A stretch of DNA of 64,000 nt from Streptomyces fradiae ATCC 10745 = DSM 40063 (GCF_008704425.1 NZ_CP023696.1:124001-188000), one strand, 5' to 3'. Numbered from the stretch's first letter, positions 1 through 9,348 are shown. Numbers and translations are program-made. Notes: generated by a model from the sequence alone, not told the origin.

Positions 1-2288
1 TGTCGAAGGGGGTCGTGGTGGTGCCCATCTCCTTGTAGCCGCGCACGTGCAGGTGCGGGTGGCCCGCGCGCCGGTAGGCCAGCCGGTGCACCAGCCACGG
101 GTAGCCGTGGTAGGCGAAGACCACCGGCCTGTCGCGGGTGAACAGCGCGTCGTACTCCCGGTCCGGCATGCCGTGCGGGTGCTCCTCGCGGGGCATGAGG
201 CGGGTCATGTCGACCACGTTGACCACCCGCACCGCCAGTTCGGGCAGGTGGCGGCGCAGCAGCGCGGCGGCCGCCAGGACCTCCTGCGTGGGCACGTCCC
301 CGGCGCAGGCCAGGACCACGTCGGGCTCGCGCGTGCCGTCCTCGGTGCCGGCCCACTCCCACACGCCGGCGCCGCGCGCGCAGTGGGCGCGGGCCTCGTC
401 GAGGGAGAGCCAGTCGAAGCAGGGCTGCTTGCCGGCGACCACGACGTTGACGTAGTCGCGGCTGCGCAGCACGTGGTCGGCGACGCTCAGCAGGGTGTTG
501 GCGTCCGGCGGCAGGTAGACGCGGACGACCTCGGGGCTCTTGTTGAGGACGTGGTCGACGAAGCCGGGGTCCTGGTGCGAGAAGCCGTTGTGGTCCTGCC
601 GCCACACATGGGACGTCAGCAGGTAGTTGAGGGACGCCACGGGGGCGCGCCACGGCAGGGCGCGGGCGGTCTTCAGCCACTTGATGTGCTGGTTCACCAT
701 GGAGTCGACGATGTGGACGAACGCCTCGTAGCAGGAGAACAGCCCGTGCCTGCCGGTCAGCAGGTAGCCCTCCAGCCAGCCCTGGCAGGTGTGCTCGGAG
801 AGGATCTCCATGACCCGGCCGTGCCGGTCGAGGTGCTCGTCGACGGGCAGGACGCGCTCCTGCCACGCCTTGCCGCTGGCCCCGTACACCGCCTGGAGGC
901 GGTTGGAGGCGGTCTCGTCGGGCCCGACGAGCCGGAAGTCGCGGCGGTCGGCGGTGGCGGACATGACGGCTCGCAGCAGGTCGCCGAGGACGCGGGTGGG
1001 CTCGTGCCGGGTGGCGCCGCGGCGCTCCACTGCGACGGCGAAGCGTTCGAGGGGCGGGAGGGGCAGTTCCCGTACGAGCAGGCCCCCGTTGGCGTGCCGG
1101 GTCGAGCCCAGCCTGCGCTCGCCGTCCGGTACGCAGGCGAGCACCCGGTCGCGCGGGGCGCCGTGCTCGTCGAACAGCTCCTCGGGGCGGTACGAGCGCA
1201 GCCACTCCTCCAGCTGCCTCCGGTGCGCCGGGTCCTCCCGGACGCCGGGCAGGGGCACCTGGTGGGAGCGCCAGGTGCCTTCGACCGGGACGCCGTCCAC
1301 CTCGGCGGGGCCGGTCCACCCCTTGGGCGTGCGCAGGACGATGACGGGCCACCGCGGCCGCGCGCCGGTCCCGCCGGGAGCGCTCGAACCGCCGGGCGCG
1401 GCGCCGGTGCGGGCCGTGCGCTGGATGTGCCGGATGCGGGTGACCGCCGTGTCCATCGCGGACGCCATCGCCTGGTGGACCAGCGTCGGGTCGTCGCCGG
1501 AGACGTGGAGCGGGTCGTACCCGTAGCCGCGCAGCAGTTCGTCGAGTTCCGCCTCGGGGAGGCGGGCGAGCACCGTCGGATTGGCGATCTTGTAGCCGTT
1601 GAGGTGGAGGACGGGCAGGACGGCCCCGTCGTGGACGGGATCGAGGAAGCTGCCGGAGTGCCAGGACGCGGCGAGCGGCCCGGTCTCCGCCTCGCCGTCG
1701 CCGATGACGCAGGCGACGAGCAGGTCCGGGTTGTCGAAGGCGGCGCCGTAGGCGTGCGCGAGGGAGTAGCCCAGCTCGCCGCCTTCGTGGATGGAGCCGG
1801 GCGTCTCCGGGGCCACGTGGCTCGGCACCCCGCCGGGGAAGGAGAACTGCCGGAACAGCCGGGCCATGCCCGCCTCGTCCCGGCTGACGTCCGGGTAGGT
1901 CTCGCTGTAGCTGCCCTCCAGCCAGGAGTTGGCGAGCACGGCCGGTCCGCCGTGGCCGGGCCCCCATACGCACAGGGCGTCCGTGCCGTGGCGGCGGATC
2001 ACCCGGTTGAGGTGGGTGTGGACGAGGTTGAGCCCCGGTGAGGTCCCCCAGTGCCCGAGCAGCCGCGGCTTGATGTGCTCCGGCTTCAGCGGCTCGCGCA
2101 GCAGCGGGTTGCCCATCAGGTAGATCTGCCCGACGGACAGGTAGTTGGCGGCCCGCCAGTGCGCGTCGAGCGCGGCCAGCTCCTCGCCGGACAGCACCTC
2201 CCGGGGCAGCTCACCGCCGGACGGCGCGTCTCCGGACGGCACCCCTCCGGGCTGCGGCGTCGACTCCGGCATAGCATCCTTCCCCATG
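1..2288 (-). CDS. xfp: Phosphoketolase (Xfp), C-terminus cut by window edge
   Basis: Thiamine-diphosphate enzyme that splits xylulose-5-P and/or fructose-6-P into acetyl-phosphate and a shorter sugar phosphate. The reverse-strand translation reads open to base 1. It contains family blocks such as [26 protein letters not shown], the HGG of [25 protein letters not shown] and [15 protein letters not shown]. About 760 codons are present against roughly 790 for the family, so only the last few dozen residues are missing. Two in-frame ATGs are possible: 2288, behind GGAGG, and 2272, behind AAGGA; the first is used here. It lies downstream of ppk2 on the same strand, 236 bp away. Acetyl-phosphate production next to a polyphosphate kinase hints at energy or phosphate metabolism, but that link is inference. 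Confidence 0.95.
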
Positions 2289-2524
2289 CTTCCTCCGTCC
2301 TCAGGGGGCCGTCGCCGGCCGGGCCCCGCCGGGGCCGTCCTGCGTGTGGCGCCCGGACCGCCGGGGCCGTCCCGGTGTCCGTGGCCGGGTGCGCCGCCCA
2401 CCAGCACCGTGGCACGGGCGGCGCGTCGCCGGGAAGGGCCGCTCGGCCCCCCGGACGCCCCGACGGTCCCCCTGCGCGCCCCCGCCTGGGCGTCCCGGCC
2501 GCCCCCGGCCCGGTCGGTGTGCGG

Positions 2525-3640
2525 TCAGGGGGCGGGGGCCTGGCCCGGGGAGTGCTCCCCTGCCGGGCCGTCCTCGGGTCCGTCCGGACGACCGTCCTCG
2601 GATCCGTCCGGACCGTCCTCGGGTGCGTCCGGTCCGTCCGGACCGTCGTGGGGTCCGTCCGCGCCGTCCTCCGGTCCGTCCGGGTGGACGCCGGGGCGCC
2701 CGGCGGGGTGGGCGAGGGGCGTCGGGGACAGGTCGGCGCGCTCCTCCCCCGACTCCAGGAGGGTGTCGGCCGCGCCCACGATCAGGGGGTCGGGCTCGCC
2801 GATGACCAGCTCGTCCTTGCGGTCGTAGGGGAACCGCCACAGCAGGCTGCGCATGGCCTCCAGGCGGCCGCGCCGCTTGTCGTTGCTCTTGACGACCGTC
2901 CACGGGGCGTGGTGGGTGTCGGTGGCCCGGAACATCTCGACCTTGGCGGCGGTGTAGTCGTCCCACCGGTCGAGCGACTCCAGGTCGATGGGCGACAGCT
3001 TCCACTGCCGTACGGGGTCCACCTGCCGGATGGCGAAGCGCGTCCGCTGCTCGGCGCGGGAGACGGAGAACCAGAACTTCACGAGGAGGATGCCATCCTC
3101 GACGAGCATCCGCTCGAAGGCCGGGCACTGCCGCAGGAACAGCCGGTACTGGTCATCGGTGCAGAAGCCCATGACGCGCTCGACCCCGGCGCGGTTGTAC
3201 CAGGACCGGTCGAAGAAGACGATCTCACCGGCGGAGGGCAGATGGGCCACGTACCGCTGGAAGTACCACTGGCCGGCCTCCTTCTCGGTGGGCTTGTCCA
3301 GGGCGACCACGCGGGCGCCACGGGGATTGAGGCGCTCCGTGAACCGCTGGATCGTGCCGCCCTTGCCCGCCGCGTCCCGTCCCTCGCAGATGACGACCAG
3401 GCGCTGGCCGGTCTCCCTCACCCAGCGCTGGAGCTTCAGCATCTCGATCTGGAGGACCCGCTTGCGCCGCTCGTAGGCGGCGCGCCGGATCTTCCGCGCG
3501 TACGGGTAGTTCTCCCGCCAGGTCTCGATGGGTTCTCCGGCCGCGTCCAGCAGGATGGGCTGCTCGGGCCTGCTGCTGTCGACGGTCAGCCCGTCGAGCA
3601 GCCCCTCCGGCGTCTCCCGCTCTTCCTCGCTGTGGTCCAC
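2525..3640 (-). CDS. ppk2: Polyphosphate kinase 2 (PPK2)
   Basis: Transfers phosphate between polyphosphate and nucleoside di- or triphosphates. The translation carries a PPK2 Walker A block, EGRDAAGKGG (residues about 86-95), followed by RFTERLNPRGARVVAL, the TEKEAGQWYFQRYV block and the Walker B/lid signature FFDRSWYNRAGVERVMGFC. The GTG at 3640 is chosen because GGGGAAGG lies 8 nt upstream; an upstream GTG at 3685 would add 15 residues. The kinase domain ends near residue 290. It is followed by an unusual acidic Asp/Gly/Pro tail of about 80 residues encoded by a degenerate minisatellite. The substrate class (GDP, ADP or AMP) cannot be decided from the sequence alone. Confidence 0.93.
   Translation of the reverse strand: MDHSEEERETPEGLLDGLTVDSSRPEQPILLDAAGEPIETWRENYPYARKIRRAAYERRKRVLQIEMLKLQRWVRETGQRLVVICEGRDAAGKGGTIQRFTERLNPRGARVVALDKPTEKEAGQWYFQRYVAHLPSAGEIVFFDRSWYNRAGVERVMGFCTDDQYRLFLRQCPAFERMLVEDGILLVKFWFSVSRAEQRTRFAIRQVDPVRQWKLSPIDLESLDRWDDYTAAKVEMFRATDTHHAPWTVVKSNDKRRGRLEAMRSLLWRFPYDRKDELVIGEPDPLIVGAADTLLESGEERADLSPTPLAHPAGRPGVHPDGPEDGADGPHDGPDGPDAPEDGPDGSEDGRPDGPEDGPAGEHSPGQAPAP
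2561..2695 (-). repeat. Degenerate minisatellite encoding acidic tail of PPK2
   Basis: Imperfect units built around GTCCTCGG and GTCCGTCCGGACC (plus-strand reading) are repeated many times at the 3' end of ppk2 and encode a DGPDGPEDG-like tail. The units stay in frame with the gene. Confidence 0.7.
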
Positions 3641-3800
3641 ACCCCCCACCTTCCCCGGATCTCCGCGATATCGCCTACGGATCACGCCGGTGGCGGCGCG
3701 GGCGGCGGGCCGCGGTCCTCGGCCCCGCGAGCGGTGGCGGCCGTGCGCGTACGGGGCGGGCCTCCCGGCCCGTCCGGCGGCGGGGCGGCCGGGCGGCCGG

Positions 3801-3971
3801 CTAGTGGGTGGTCCGGGGGTGGTAGGGCTGGCCTCCGGCGGGCGGCTGCGGGGGCAGGGCGATCAGCCGGCCGAGGTCACGCTGTATCCGCTCGGCCTCA
3901 CCACGCACCAACTGGGGGACGTCACCTCTCTCCGCGACTAGTCGGCTGTAGATCGGGGTCTCCTGGAACAC
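3801..3971 (-). CDS. Small conserved-looking protein, 56 aa
   Basis: A 56-residue reading frame with GTG start and TAG stop. It begins VFQETPIYSRLVAERGD, has a charged helical middle (VRGEAERIQRDLGRLIAL) and ends in a Pro-rich tail. The N-terminal sequence resembles a short hypothetical protein I associate with streptomycete genomes, so it is called as a gene despite its size and a weak ribosome binding site. No catalytic motif, signal peptide or membrane segment is visible and the function is unknown. It stands alone on the minus strand between ppk2 and a small membrane protein gene. Confidence 0.65.
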   Translation of the reverse strand: MFQETPIYSRLVAERGDVPQLVRGEAERIQRDLGRLIALPPQPPAGGQPYHPRTTH

Positions 3972-4164
3972 AGGCTGACTCTGCTTTCTGTAGCGCCTCT
4001 ACTGCTGCCACGGGCGGCCTTCGCACATGGCGTGTCACACCGCAGCTTAGAGGGAAGCGCTGACAGCGGGTCGCGGAACGAGAGGTACCCCACATCGGGG
4101 CCGCACTGCGGGCACGGCGGCTCCGCGCACGTGACCGGGCGTCACGCGTGTGCGGGCGCCGGGA

Positions 4165-4692
4165 CTACGCAGGGGCGGGCAGGGCGCCGGCGAGGGCGGT
4201 GAGGAAGGCCTTCCGGTCGTGGGTGGCGATGGAGAGCGCTTCGCCGCCGCGGGTGGCGAGGACGACGACGTCCATGCCCATGGGGGCGCCCCAGCCGCCG
4301 CCGACGAGGCGCGGCGCCCCCGTGTCGGAGGCGCGCAGGCCGGGCACGGGCGCGTCGACCGTGCGGGCCGACGCCACCAGGCGGGCCGCCGCGGCGGGGT
4401 CGGGCTGCGCCAGGGCGGCGTGGACGGAGGCCGGGTCGATGTCGGCGAGGGAGAGCCGTTCCCGGCCGACGCGCAGTACGCCCCGGTCCGGGTCGACGAC
4501 GATGCGGTGGTAGACGGCCTTGGAGACCGGCACGGCGATGCAGGGCAGGAGCACCAGCAGGGAGGCCGCGGAGACGGCGAGCCACACTCCGGCGTCCTCC
4601 GGGAGGGCGTCGAACCCCAGTCGCACGACGTGGGCGAGGTAGAGGCCGACGCAGATCGCGGTCCAGGTCCTCGGGAGTCGTTCTCGGTACAC
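4165..4692 (-). CDS. Small membrane protein with two TM segments, unknown function
   Basis: About 175 residues. After a short basic N-terminus two hydrophobic stretches follow (around TAICVGLYLAHVV and VWLAVSAASLLVLLPCIAV). Then comes a soluble domain with an alternating pattern (HRIVVDPDRGVLRVG, LSLADIDP, DVVVLATRGGEALSIATHD) that resembles the beta-rich PH-like domains often found in actinobacterial membrane proteins. I cannot assign a function. The GTG at 4692 is preferred because GGAAGG lies 9 nt upstream; an earlier GTG at 4737 is also in frame. No operon partner is evident. Confidence 0.7.
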   Translation of the reverse strand: MYRERLPRTWTAICVGLYLAHVVRLGFDALPEDAGVWLAVSAASLLVLLPCIAVPVSKAVYHRIVVDPDRGVLRVGRERLSLADIDPASVHAALAQPDPAAAARLVASARTVDAPVPGLRASDTGAPRLVGGGWGAPMGMDVVVLATRGGEALSIATHDRKAFLTALAGALPAPA

Positions 4693-4868
4693 GTGGGGTG
4701 GCCTTCCGGGCTTCGAGGGGACCGGCGCGGTCCGCACGGGCTCGGGGGAAACCCTATGCGCAGCGGCCCCGTTCGCGTGTCACGGGCCCCGGGTCCGGTC
4801 CACCGCCCGGCAGGCCCGGCCGTCCGGTTCGGCCCGCGGCTGTCCGGCACAGGGCCGGCGGCCCGGCG

Positions 4869-6074
4869 TCACCGGGTGCGGGTGGCCTCCAGGGTGCGGG
4901 CCACCCTCGGGCCGAGCCAGCGCTTGAGCCTGCGCAGCGGTTCGAGCCCGTGGGCGGCCCGGTCGATCCGGTAGTACAGCTGGGGCGGTACGTGCGGGAG
5001 GAGCGGGGAGTGCCGCTGGCCGAGGAGCGCGAACATCTGCCGGGGCTCCAGGCGCGCGTACCGGGGCAGGTTCTCGTACCAGCGGGCGCTGTAGCGGGCG
5101 GCGCTCTGCAGGGGCAGCAGCGCGGCGGTGCGCTCGCGTTCGTAGCGGCCGAGCGCGTGGCGCGGGGTGGGGGTCGCGCGCAGCGCGTCGGCGAGCGCCA
5201 TGGCGTCCTCCAGGGCGAGGGTGGTGCCGGCGCCGATGGAGTAGTGGGTGGTGTGGGCGGCGTCGCCGACGAGGACGAGGTTGCCGTGGTACCAGCGGTC
5301 GTTGGTGAGGGTGCGGAACGACTGCCAGGGCGCGCGGCCGTCCTTGCGCGGCCCGCCGAGGAGGCGGTGGCCGTCCAGCGGCCCGGCGAAGAGGTCCTGG
5401 AGCGTGCCGAGGCAGGAGGCGTGGTCCATGCGGTCGAGTTCCAGGGCCTGCCAGGTGCGGGGCGCGCACTCGACGACGCAGGTGCTGCGGTCGGGGGCGT
5501 ACGGGTAGGCGTAGCACCAGATCCAGCCGTGCGGGGTCTCGGTGAAGGCGAAGGTGAAGGTGTCGACCGCCTTCGTGGTGCCGAGCCAGACGTACTTGTT
5601 GCGGCCGTAGCCGGCCCTGGTGCCGAAGTGGTGGGCGTGGCGGGTGCGCAGGGCGCTGTGGACGCCGTCGCCCGCGACGACGAGGTCGGCGTCCGGGAGG
5701 GTGTCGGCGCGGCCGATCTCGTGGCCGTGGCGGAGCCGCACGCCCAGCTCCTCGGCGCGGCGGGCGAGGATGTCCAGCAGGCGGTGGCGGCCGATGCCGA
5801 AGCCCTGGTCGCCGGGGCGGGTGGTCGTCGTTCCGTGGATGTGGGCGGTGCCGCCGGTCCAGGTGGCGGAGGCGGCCGCGACGGCCTGGGCGGACGGGGG
5901 GTCGTAGGTGTGGAGCTTCTCCAGCAGTCCGCCCCAGTAGGTGACGCCCCAGCCGTAGGTGGAGCCGGCCGGGTCGCGTTCGTGGACCGTGACGTCGTGG
6001 TCCGGGTTCTGCCGCTTGAGCAGGATGGACAGGTAGAGCCCGGCGGGTCCGCCGCCGACGCAGACGACCTTCAC
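4869..6074 (-). CDS. FAD-dependent aromatic-ring monooxygenase
   Basis: Class A flavoprotein monooxygenase of about 400 aa. The N-terminal Rossmann motif GGGPAG (residues 7-12) binds FAD. A DG motif is seen in DADLVVAGDGVHSALR and the second FAD motif in LVLVGDAAHTTHYSIGAGT, followed by LALEDAMALADAL. The overall pattern, including YGWGVTYWG after the glutamate of the Rossmann fold, is closest in memory to the monooxygenase domain of 2-aminobenzoyl-CoA or salicylyl-CoA hydroxylases; that substrate class is inference. The GTG at 6074 is chosen because GGAGAGG lies just upstream; the frame is open further but without a good start. The gene ends 176 nt above the membrane protein gene and has no obvious pathway neighbours. 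Confidence 0.85.
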   Translation of the reverse strand: MKVVCVGGGPAGLYLSILLKRQNPDHDVTVHERDPAGSTYGWGVTYWGGLLEKLHTYDPPSAQAVAAASATWTGGTAHIHGTTTTRPGDQGFGIGRHRLLDILARRAEELGVRLRHGHEIGRADTLPDADLVVAGDGVHSALRTRHAHHFGTRAGYGRNKYVWLGTTKAVDTFTFAFTETPHGWIWCYAYPYAPDRSTCVVECAPRTWQALELDRMDHASCLGTLQDLFAGPLDGHRLLGGPRKDGRAPWQSFRTLTNDRWYHGNLVLVGDAAHTTHYSIGAGTTLALEDAMALADALRATPTPRHALGRYERERTAALLPLQSAARYSARWYENLPRYARLEPRQMFALLGQRHSPLLPHVPPQLYYRIDRAAHGLEPLRRLKRWLGPRVARTLEATRTR

Positions 6075-6179
6075 GTGCGTACCTCTCCCACCTTCGCCGC
6101 TTGCCTGCTTCGCGGCGAAAAGTAGCATTCGCCCGCGCGGCCGACGGGGAGGACACGTCGGGTCGTGGGCGCCGGCGGC

Positions 6180-7008
6180 TCAGCGGCGGCGCGGGGGGCG
6201 GACGGCCCGGCCGATGGTGAAGTGGAAGTCCCGCAGGGTGCAGGCGGCCAGCGGGCGCAGGCCCGCCAGGTAGCCGAGCGGGGCGCCGGGGGCGGTGCGC
6301 AGGCGCGTCCGGGTGAGCCAGGCGCTGCCGGTGGCGCGCAGCGGCACCTCGAGGGGGGCTCCCGTGCGCGTCCGGGGCGGGCTGGAACAGCCGCGCGCGG
6401 ACCGGGAGGCGGCCGGGGAGGCGCAGGAGGGGGCGGTGGAGGGCGGTTGCCTGCGGGGCGCGCCCGCCGCCGGGCCGGGCCTCCTCGGCGCGCGGCCCGG
6501 TGCGCGGCGGGGTGCCCCGCCATGGGCCGTCCGGGGACGCGGTGGGCGGCGCCGGGGTGCTCGGGAGCGCGGTGTCCGGGAGCGCGGTGTCCGGGGGTGA
6601 GGTGTCCGGGGGTGAGGTGTCTGGGGGCGCGGGGGCGACCGGCGGCGCGGGAGAGCCGGGCGGGGCAGGGGCGGCCGGGCCGAAGGAGAGCACGGCGAGC
6701 CGCTTGGGGATGCCCCACAGGGCGCGGCCGGCCTCCACCGACCGCGGGTCGTCCACCCATGCCTCCACCGCGCAGCCGCCGATCGCCGTGCCGTGCCGCA
6801 CGGCGAGGGCGACCAGCAGTTCGCGGTACGCCAGGGTGCCGCCCGGCCGGTAGTCCACCCAGAACACGCCCACCACACGGCGCCGGCCGAACCGCAGCGG
6901 GCGCACCCCGGGGGCCAGGGGCCAGGGCGGGAGGCGGTCCTCGGGGACCAGCCACAGGGCGGCGTGCGCGGTGCCGCGAAGGTGCCAGGGAGGGGGTGGG
7001 CCGCTCAT
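6180..7008 (-). pseudogene. Acetoacetate-decarboxylase-like gene, frameshifted
   Basis: Starts at ATG 7008 behind GAGGAGG. The first frame gives MSGPPPPWHLRGTAHAALW, then VVGVFWVDYRPGGTLAYREL and AVEAWVDDPRSVEAGRALWG-IPKRLAV, typical of the acetoacetate decarboxylase-like family. The C-terminal part (VPLRATGSAWLTRTRL, GAPLGYLAGLRPLA, LRDFHFTIGRAV) is only in the next frame. The switch maps to a run of six G on the plus strand at 6353-6358. With five, the two halves join as DAHGSPLEVPLRATG. The middle also holds an in-frame Pro/Asp/Thr minisatellite not expected in the fold. It is either a real inactivated gene or a one-base sequencing error; the family assignment is firm, the state is not. 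Confidence 0.8.
6569..6628. repeat. 15-bp minisatellite, four copies
   Basis: Four near-identical 15-bp units (GCGGTGTCCGGGAGC and variants) in tandem inside the broken acetoacetate-decarboxylase-like gene. They encode a DTSPP/DTALP repeat and keep the frame. Confidence 0.85.
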
Positions 7009-7802
7009 CCTGCGCGCCCTCCTCGCGCGCGGGTGCGTACCGAACCGGGTCCGTCGCGTCCGTCCACGCCAGTGGCCTTCCCCGCGCGCCTGGGTGCGTA
7101 CCGTCCGGGGCGCGCCGGGCTTCGAACGGCTCCAGCGGGCCGACCTCCCCGCGGCCGCGGGATGCGGCGCGGTGGGGCGGCCGGCCTTCCCGGCACGCCG
7201 AGCCCTCCGTGCCCCCGGGTTTCGGGGAACCTCCGGGCTTCCCCGGCGGCCCTCGGGCGGGGAGCCTCCGGAGTACCGGCTGCGGCGGCGCGTCCACCGG
7301 GCCGCGTCGGCGGGGCGCCGGGTGCCGGCGCGCTGCCCGCGGGCGCGGGCGCCGAGGCGGCGAGGCCGCGCCGGCACGGGCTCGGCACGGCGACGGCGGA
7401 CCTCGCCGGGCGCCCCCACTCGGCCGCGCGGGCGCGCGGCCGGGACCGGTTCGGCCGGCTGCTCGCCGCCGATCCGAGGTGTTCGCGCGGGCGCGGCTCG
7501 CGGCGGCCGGTCCGCGCCGACGAGACCGGCCGCGCCCTGTGCGCGGCGGCCCGTTGCGCTGCGCCGCCCGTGTCGGGCGCGGCGGCGCTGTGGCGGCAGC
7601 CCCGGCCGACGTGCCGGGCGGCGGACTGGTCCCACGTGGTCTCGGCGGTGGCCCCGGCCGCCGGGCGCGGCCTGTTCCACGGGCGGCGGACTGGTCTGCC
7701 GGGCGGCGGGCCTGACCGGCAGACGGCGGCCCTGTCCGGCGGGCGGCCGCCTTGCCCGGCGGGCCTCTGGTACGGGGCGGGCGCGGCGGCTACGATCGCG
7801 GG
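7009..7802. other. Gene-free GC-rich stretch, 794 bp
   Basis: Open frames exist in several phases but translate to Arg/Ala/Gly/Pro-rich shadow sequence without domains, good starts or codon periodicity I can recognise. A 15-bp direct repeat, GGGCGGCGGACTGGT, occurs at 7616-7630 and 7681-7695, with further degenerate copies toward 7760. It may be decayed coding sequence or leader DNA of the methyltransferase gene. Confidence 0.5.
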
Positions 7803-8564
7803 ATGGCTGACGAGGCGTTCGACGACCCGCGGCTCGCCGCGCTGTACGACCCGCTCGACCCCGACCGCTCCGACCTCGACCTCTATCTGCGCCTGGCCGG
7901 GGATTCCGGGGCGCGGCGGGTGCTGGACATCGGCTGCGGGACCGGGGTGTTCGCGCTGCTCCTCGCGGCGCGGGGTGTCGACGTCGTCGGCGTCGATCCC
8001 TCGCGGGCCTCCCTCGACGTGGCGCGGGCCAAACCGGGCGCCGAGCGGGTGCGCTGGATCCACGGCGACGCGACGGCGCTGGTGCCGCTGCGCGTGGACC
8101 TCGCGACGATGACCGCGAACGTCGCGCAGGCCATCACCGATCCCGCGGACTGGCGGGGGACGCTGCGGGGTGCCCGCGAGGCGCTGCGGCCCGGCGGACG
8201 GCTGGTGTTCGAGACGCGGGTCCCGGCGCGGCGCGCCTGGGAGGGATGGAACAGGGCCGACTCGTACACGGTGGTGGACGTGCCGGGCACCGGGCCCGTC
8301 GAGAGCTGGCACGAGCTGCTGGCGGTGGAGCTGCCGCTCGTGACGTTCCGGTCGGTCCGCGTGCTGCCGGACGGGGAGGTGCTCGCCTCGGAGTCGACGC
8401 TGCGGTTCCGCGAGCGGGAGGAGGTCGAGGCCGACCTCGCGGCGCACGGGTTCGCGGTGGAGGAGGTGCGGGACGCTCCCGACCGGCCGGGCCGGGAGTT
8501 CGTGTTCGTCGCCCGCCGCCCCGCTCCCGCGCCCGCACCGGGGCCGGCGGCGGGCCGGCACTGA
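7803..8564 (+). CDS. SAM-dependent class I methyltransferase
   Basis: About 253 residues with a classical methyltransferase fold. Motif I is VLDIGCGTGVFALLLAARG (about residues 41-59), followed by an acidic strand end VVGVDPSRASLD, then IHGDATALVPLRVDLATM and the post-motif ALRPGGRLVFETRVP. The C-terminal half (FRSVRVLPDGEVLASESTLR, FREREEVEADLAAHGF) is the usual beta-rich addition of this small-molecule methyltransferase group. The substrate is not deducible. It starts at the ATG at 7803 and has an Ala/Pro tail. It stands alone; a long gene-free stretch lies upstream and the next gene is 338 bp away on the other strand. Confidence 0.88.
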   Translation: MADEAFDDPRLAALYDPLDPDRSDLDLYLRLAGDSGARRVLDIGCGTGVFALLLAARGVDVVGVDPSRASLDVARAKPGAERVRWIHGDATALVPLRVDLATMTANVAQAITDPADWRGTLRGAREALRPGGRLVFETRVPARRAWEGWNRADSYTVVDVPGTGPVESWHELLAVELPLVTFRSVRVLPDGEVLASESTLRFREREEVEADLAAHGFAVEEVRDAPDRPGREFVFVARRPAPAPAPGPAAGRH

Positions 8565-8902
8565 CCTCGACACCGGTCGCGCCCCTGGAGTCCGCGCCGC
8601 GCGGGCTTCATCGCCCCGGAGCCCTCCCTACGGCTGCCGCGCCGGGAACCGCCCCGTACGGGCGTCGCGCACGAGCGTGCGCCGGGGCCGACCGGGCGCC
8701 CGTCTCCGGCTCGTCTCGCCTCCTGGGCGCTGTGAGCGGGTGCCGGGCGCCCCTTCGGCTCGCCTCGCCCCGGACGCGGGCGGCCGGGCGCCGGGCGTGC
8801 GGGCGCCGGGCGAGGCCGCACCCGCCCGGGCGGGCCCGCGTGCGCGCGGCCCCGCCGAGGGGCCGCCTCCGCCGTGCGGCGCCCCGGCGCGCCGCGGGCC
8901 GG
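8565..8902. other. Gene-free stretch, 338 bp, between convergent genes
   Basis: I see no credible coding sequence here. It is GC-rich with several short inverted repeats and probably holds the 3' ends of the two convergent transcripts. No clear T-rich terminator tail is present. Confidence 0.4.
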
Positions 8903-9160
8903 TCACCCGGCGGCGCGGCGGGCGGCACGGGCCTCGCGGCGCCGCAGCGCGCGGCGCTCGTCCTCGCTCGTACCGCCCCAGACGCCGAAGTCCTGCCCGG
9001 CGTCCAGCGCCCACCGCAGGCACTGCTCGCGCACGGGGCAGCCGGCGCAGACGCGCTTGGCCTCCTCCGCCTGCATCACGGCGGGGCCGCTGGTGCCCAC
9101 CGGGAAGAACAGGTCCGGGTCCTCGTCTCGGCACGCGGCCGACTGTCGCCAGTCCTCCAC
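8903..9160 (-). CDS. WhiB-like iron-sulfur regulator (WblE-like)
   Basis: An 85-residue WhiB-family protein. Four cysteines at positions 10, 38, 41 and 47 (C-x27-C-x2-C-x5-C) match the [4Fe-4S] ligands. The GVWGG turn (59-63) is followed by a basic C-terminus (RRALRRREARAARRAAG) expected to contact DNA. The motif DPDLFFP follows the first cysteine. The start is the GTG at 9160, supported by AAGGAGG five bases upstream. Length and the short N-terminus resemble WblE rather than WhiB or WhiD, but paralogues are hard to separate by eye. The gene diverges from the GlsB-type gene, with a 264-bp shared promoter region. Confidence 0.93.
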   Translation of the reverse strand: MEDWRQSAACRDEDPDLFFPVGTSGPAVMQAEEAKRVCAGCPVREQCLRWALDAGQDFGVWGGTSEDERRALRRREARAARRAAG

Positions 9161-9291
9161 GGAAGCCTCCTTCTCTCGTCGGCGGGTACGCGGCCCTCCG
9201 GTCCGCACGACCGCGTACCGGATGCGCCTGACCGTCACCACCGCATTGAAACGGTCCCGGGCCCTCCGCACGACGAAAGTGCGCAAAAGAG

Positions 9292-9312
9292 GCACAACTC
9301 AGTCACTTGTGC
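9292..9312. promoter_or_regulatory. Inverted repeat GCACAA-N9-TTGTGC
   Basis: A perfect 6-bp inverted repeat with 9-nt spacer in the divergent region between the WhiB-like gene and the GlsB-type gene. It could be an operator; no regulator can be named. Confidence 0.3.
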
Positions 9313-9348
9313 GGTATGGGACCGCCGAGACCGTTCCCTTGGCCAAAG

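Noticed and set aside
47-2041. Long plus-strand open frame across the phosphoketolase gene
   Set aside because: It is a shadow of high-GC coding sequence; only the minus strand translates to phosphoketolase.
3999-4028. Nine-codon upstream frame (MCEGRPWQQ) before the 56-aa gene
   Set aside because: No ribosome binding site and too short to support without conservation data.
3972-4130. Zinc-ribbon-like CPQCG reading frame on the minus strand
   Set aside because: No start codon in frame before the cysteines; likely chance in GC-rich DNA.
4780-7680. Minus-strand frame of 966 codons
   Set aside because: It joins unrelated stretches; only its middle part is the first half of the broken decarboxylase-like gene.
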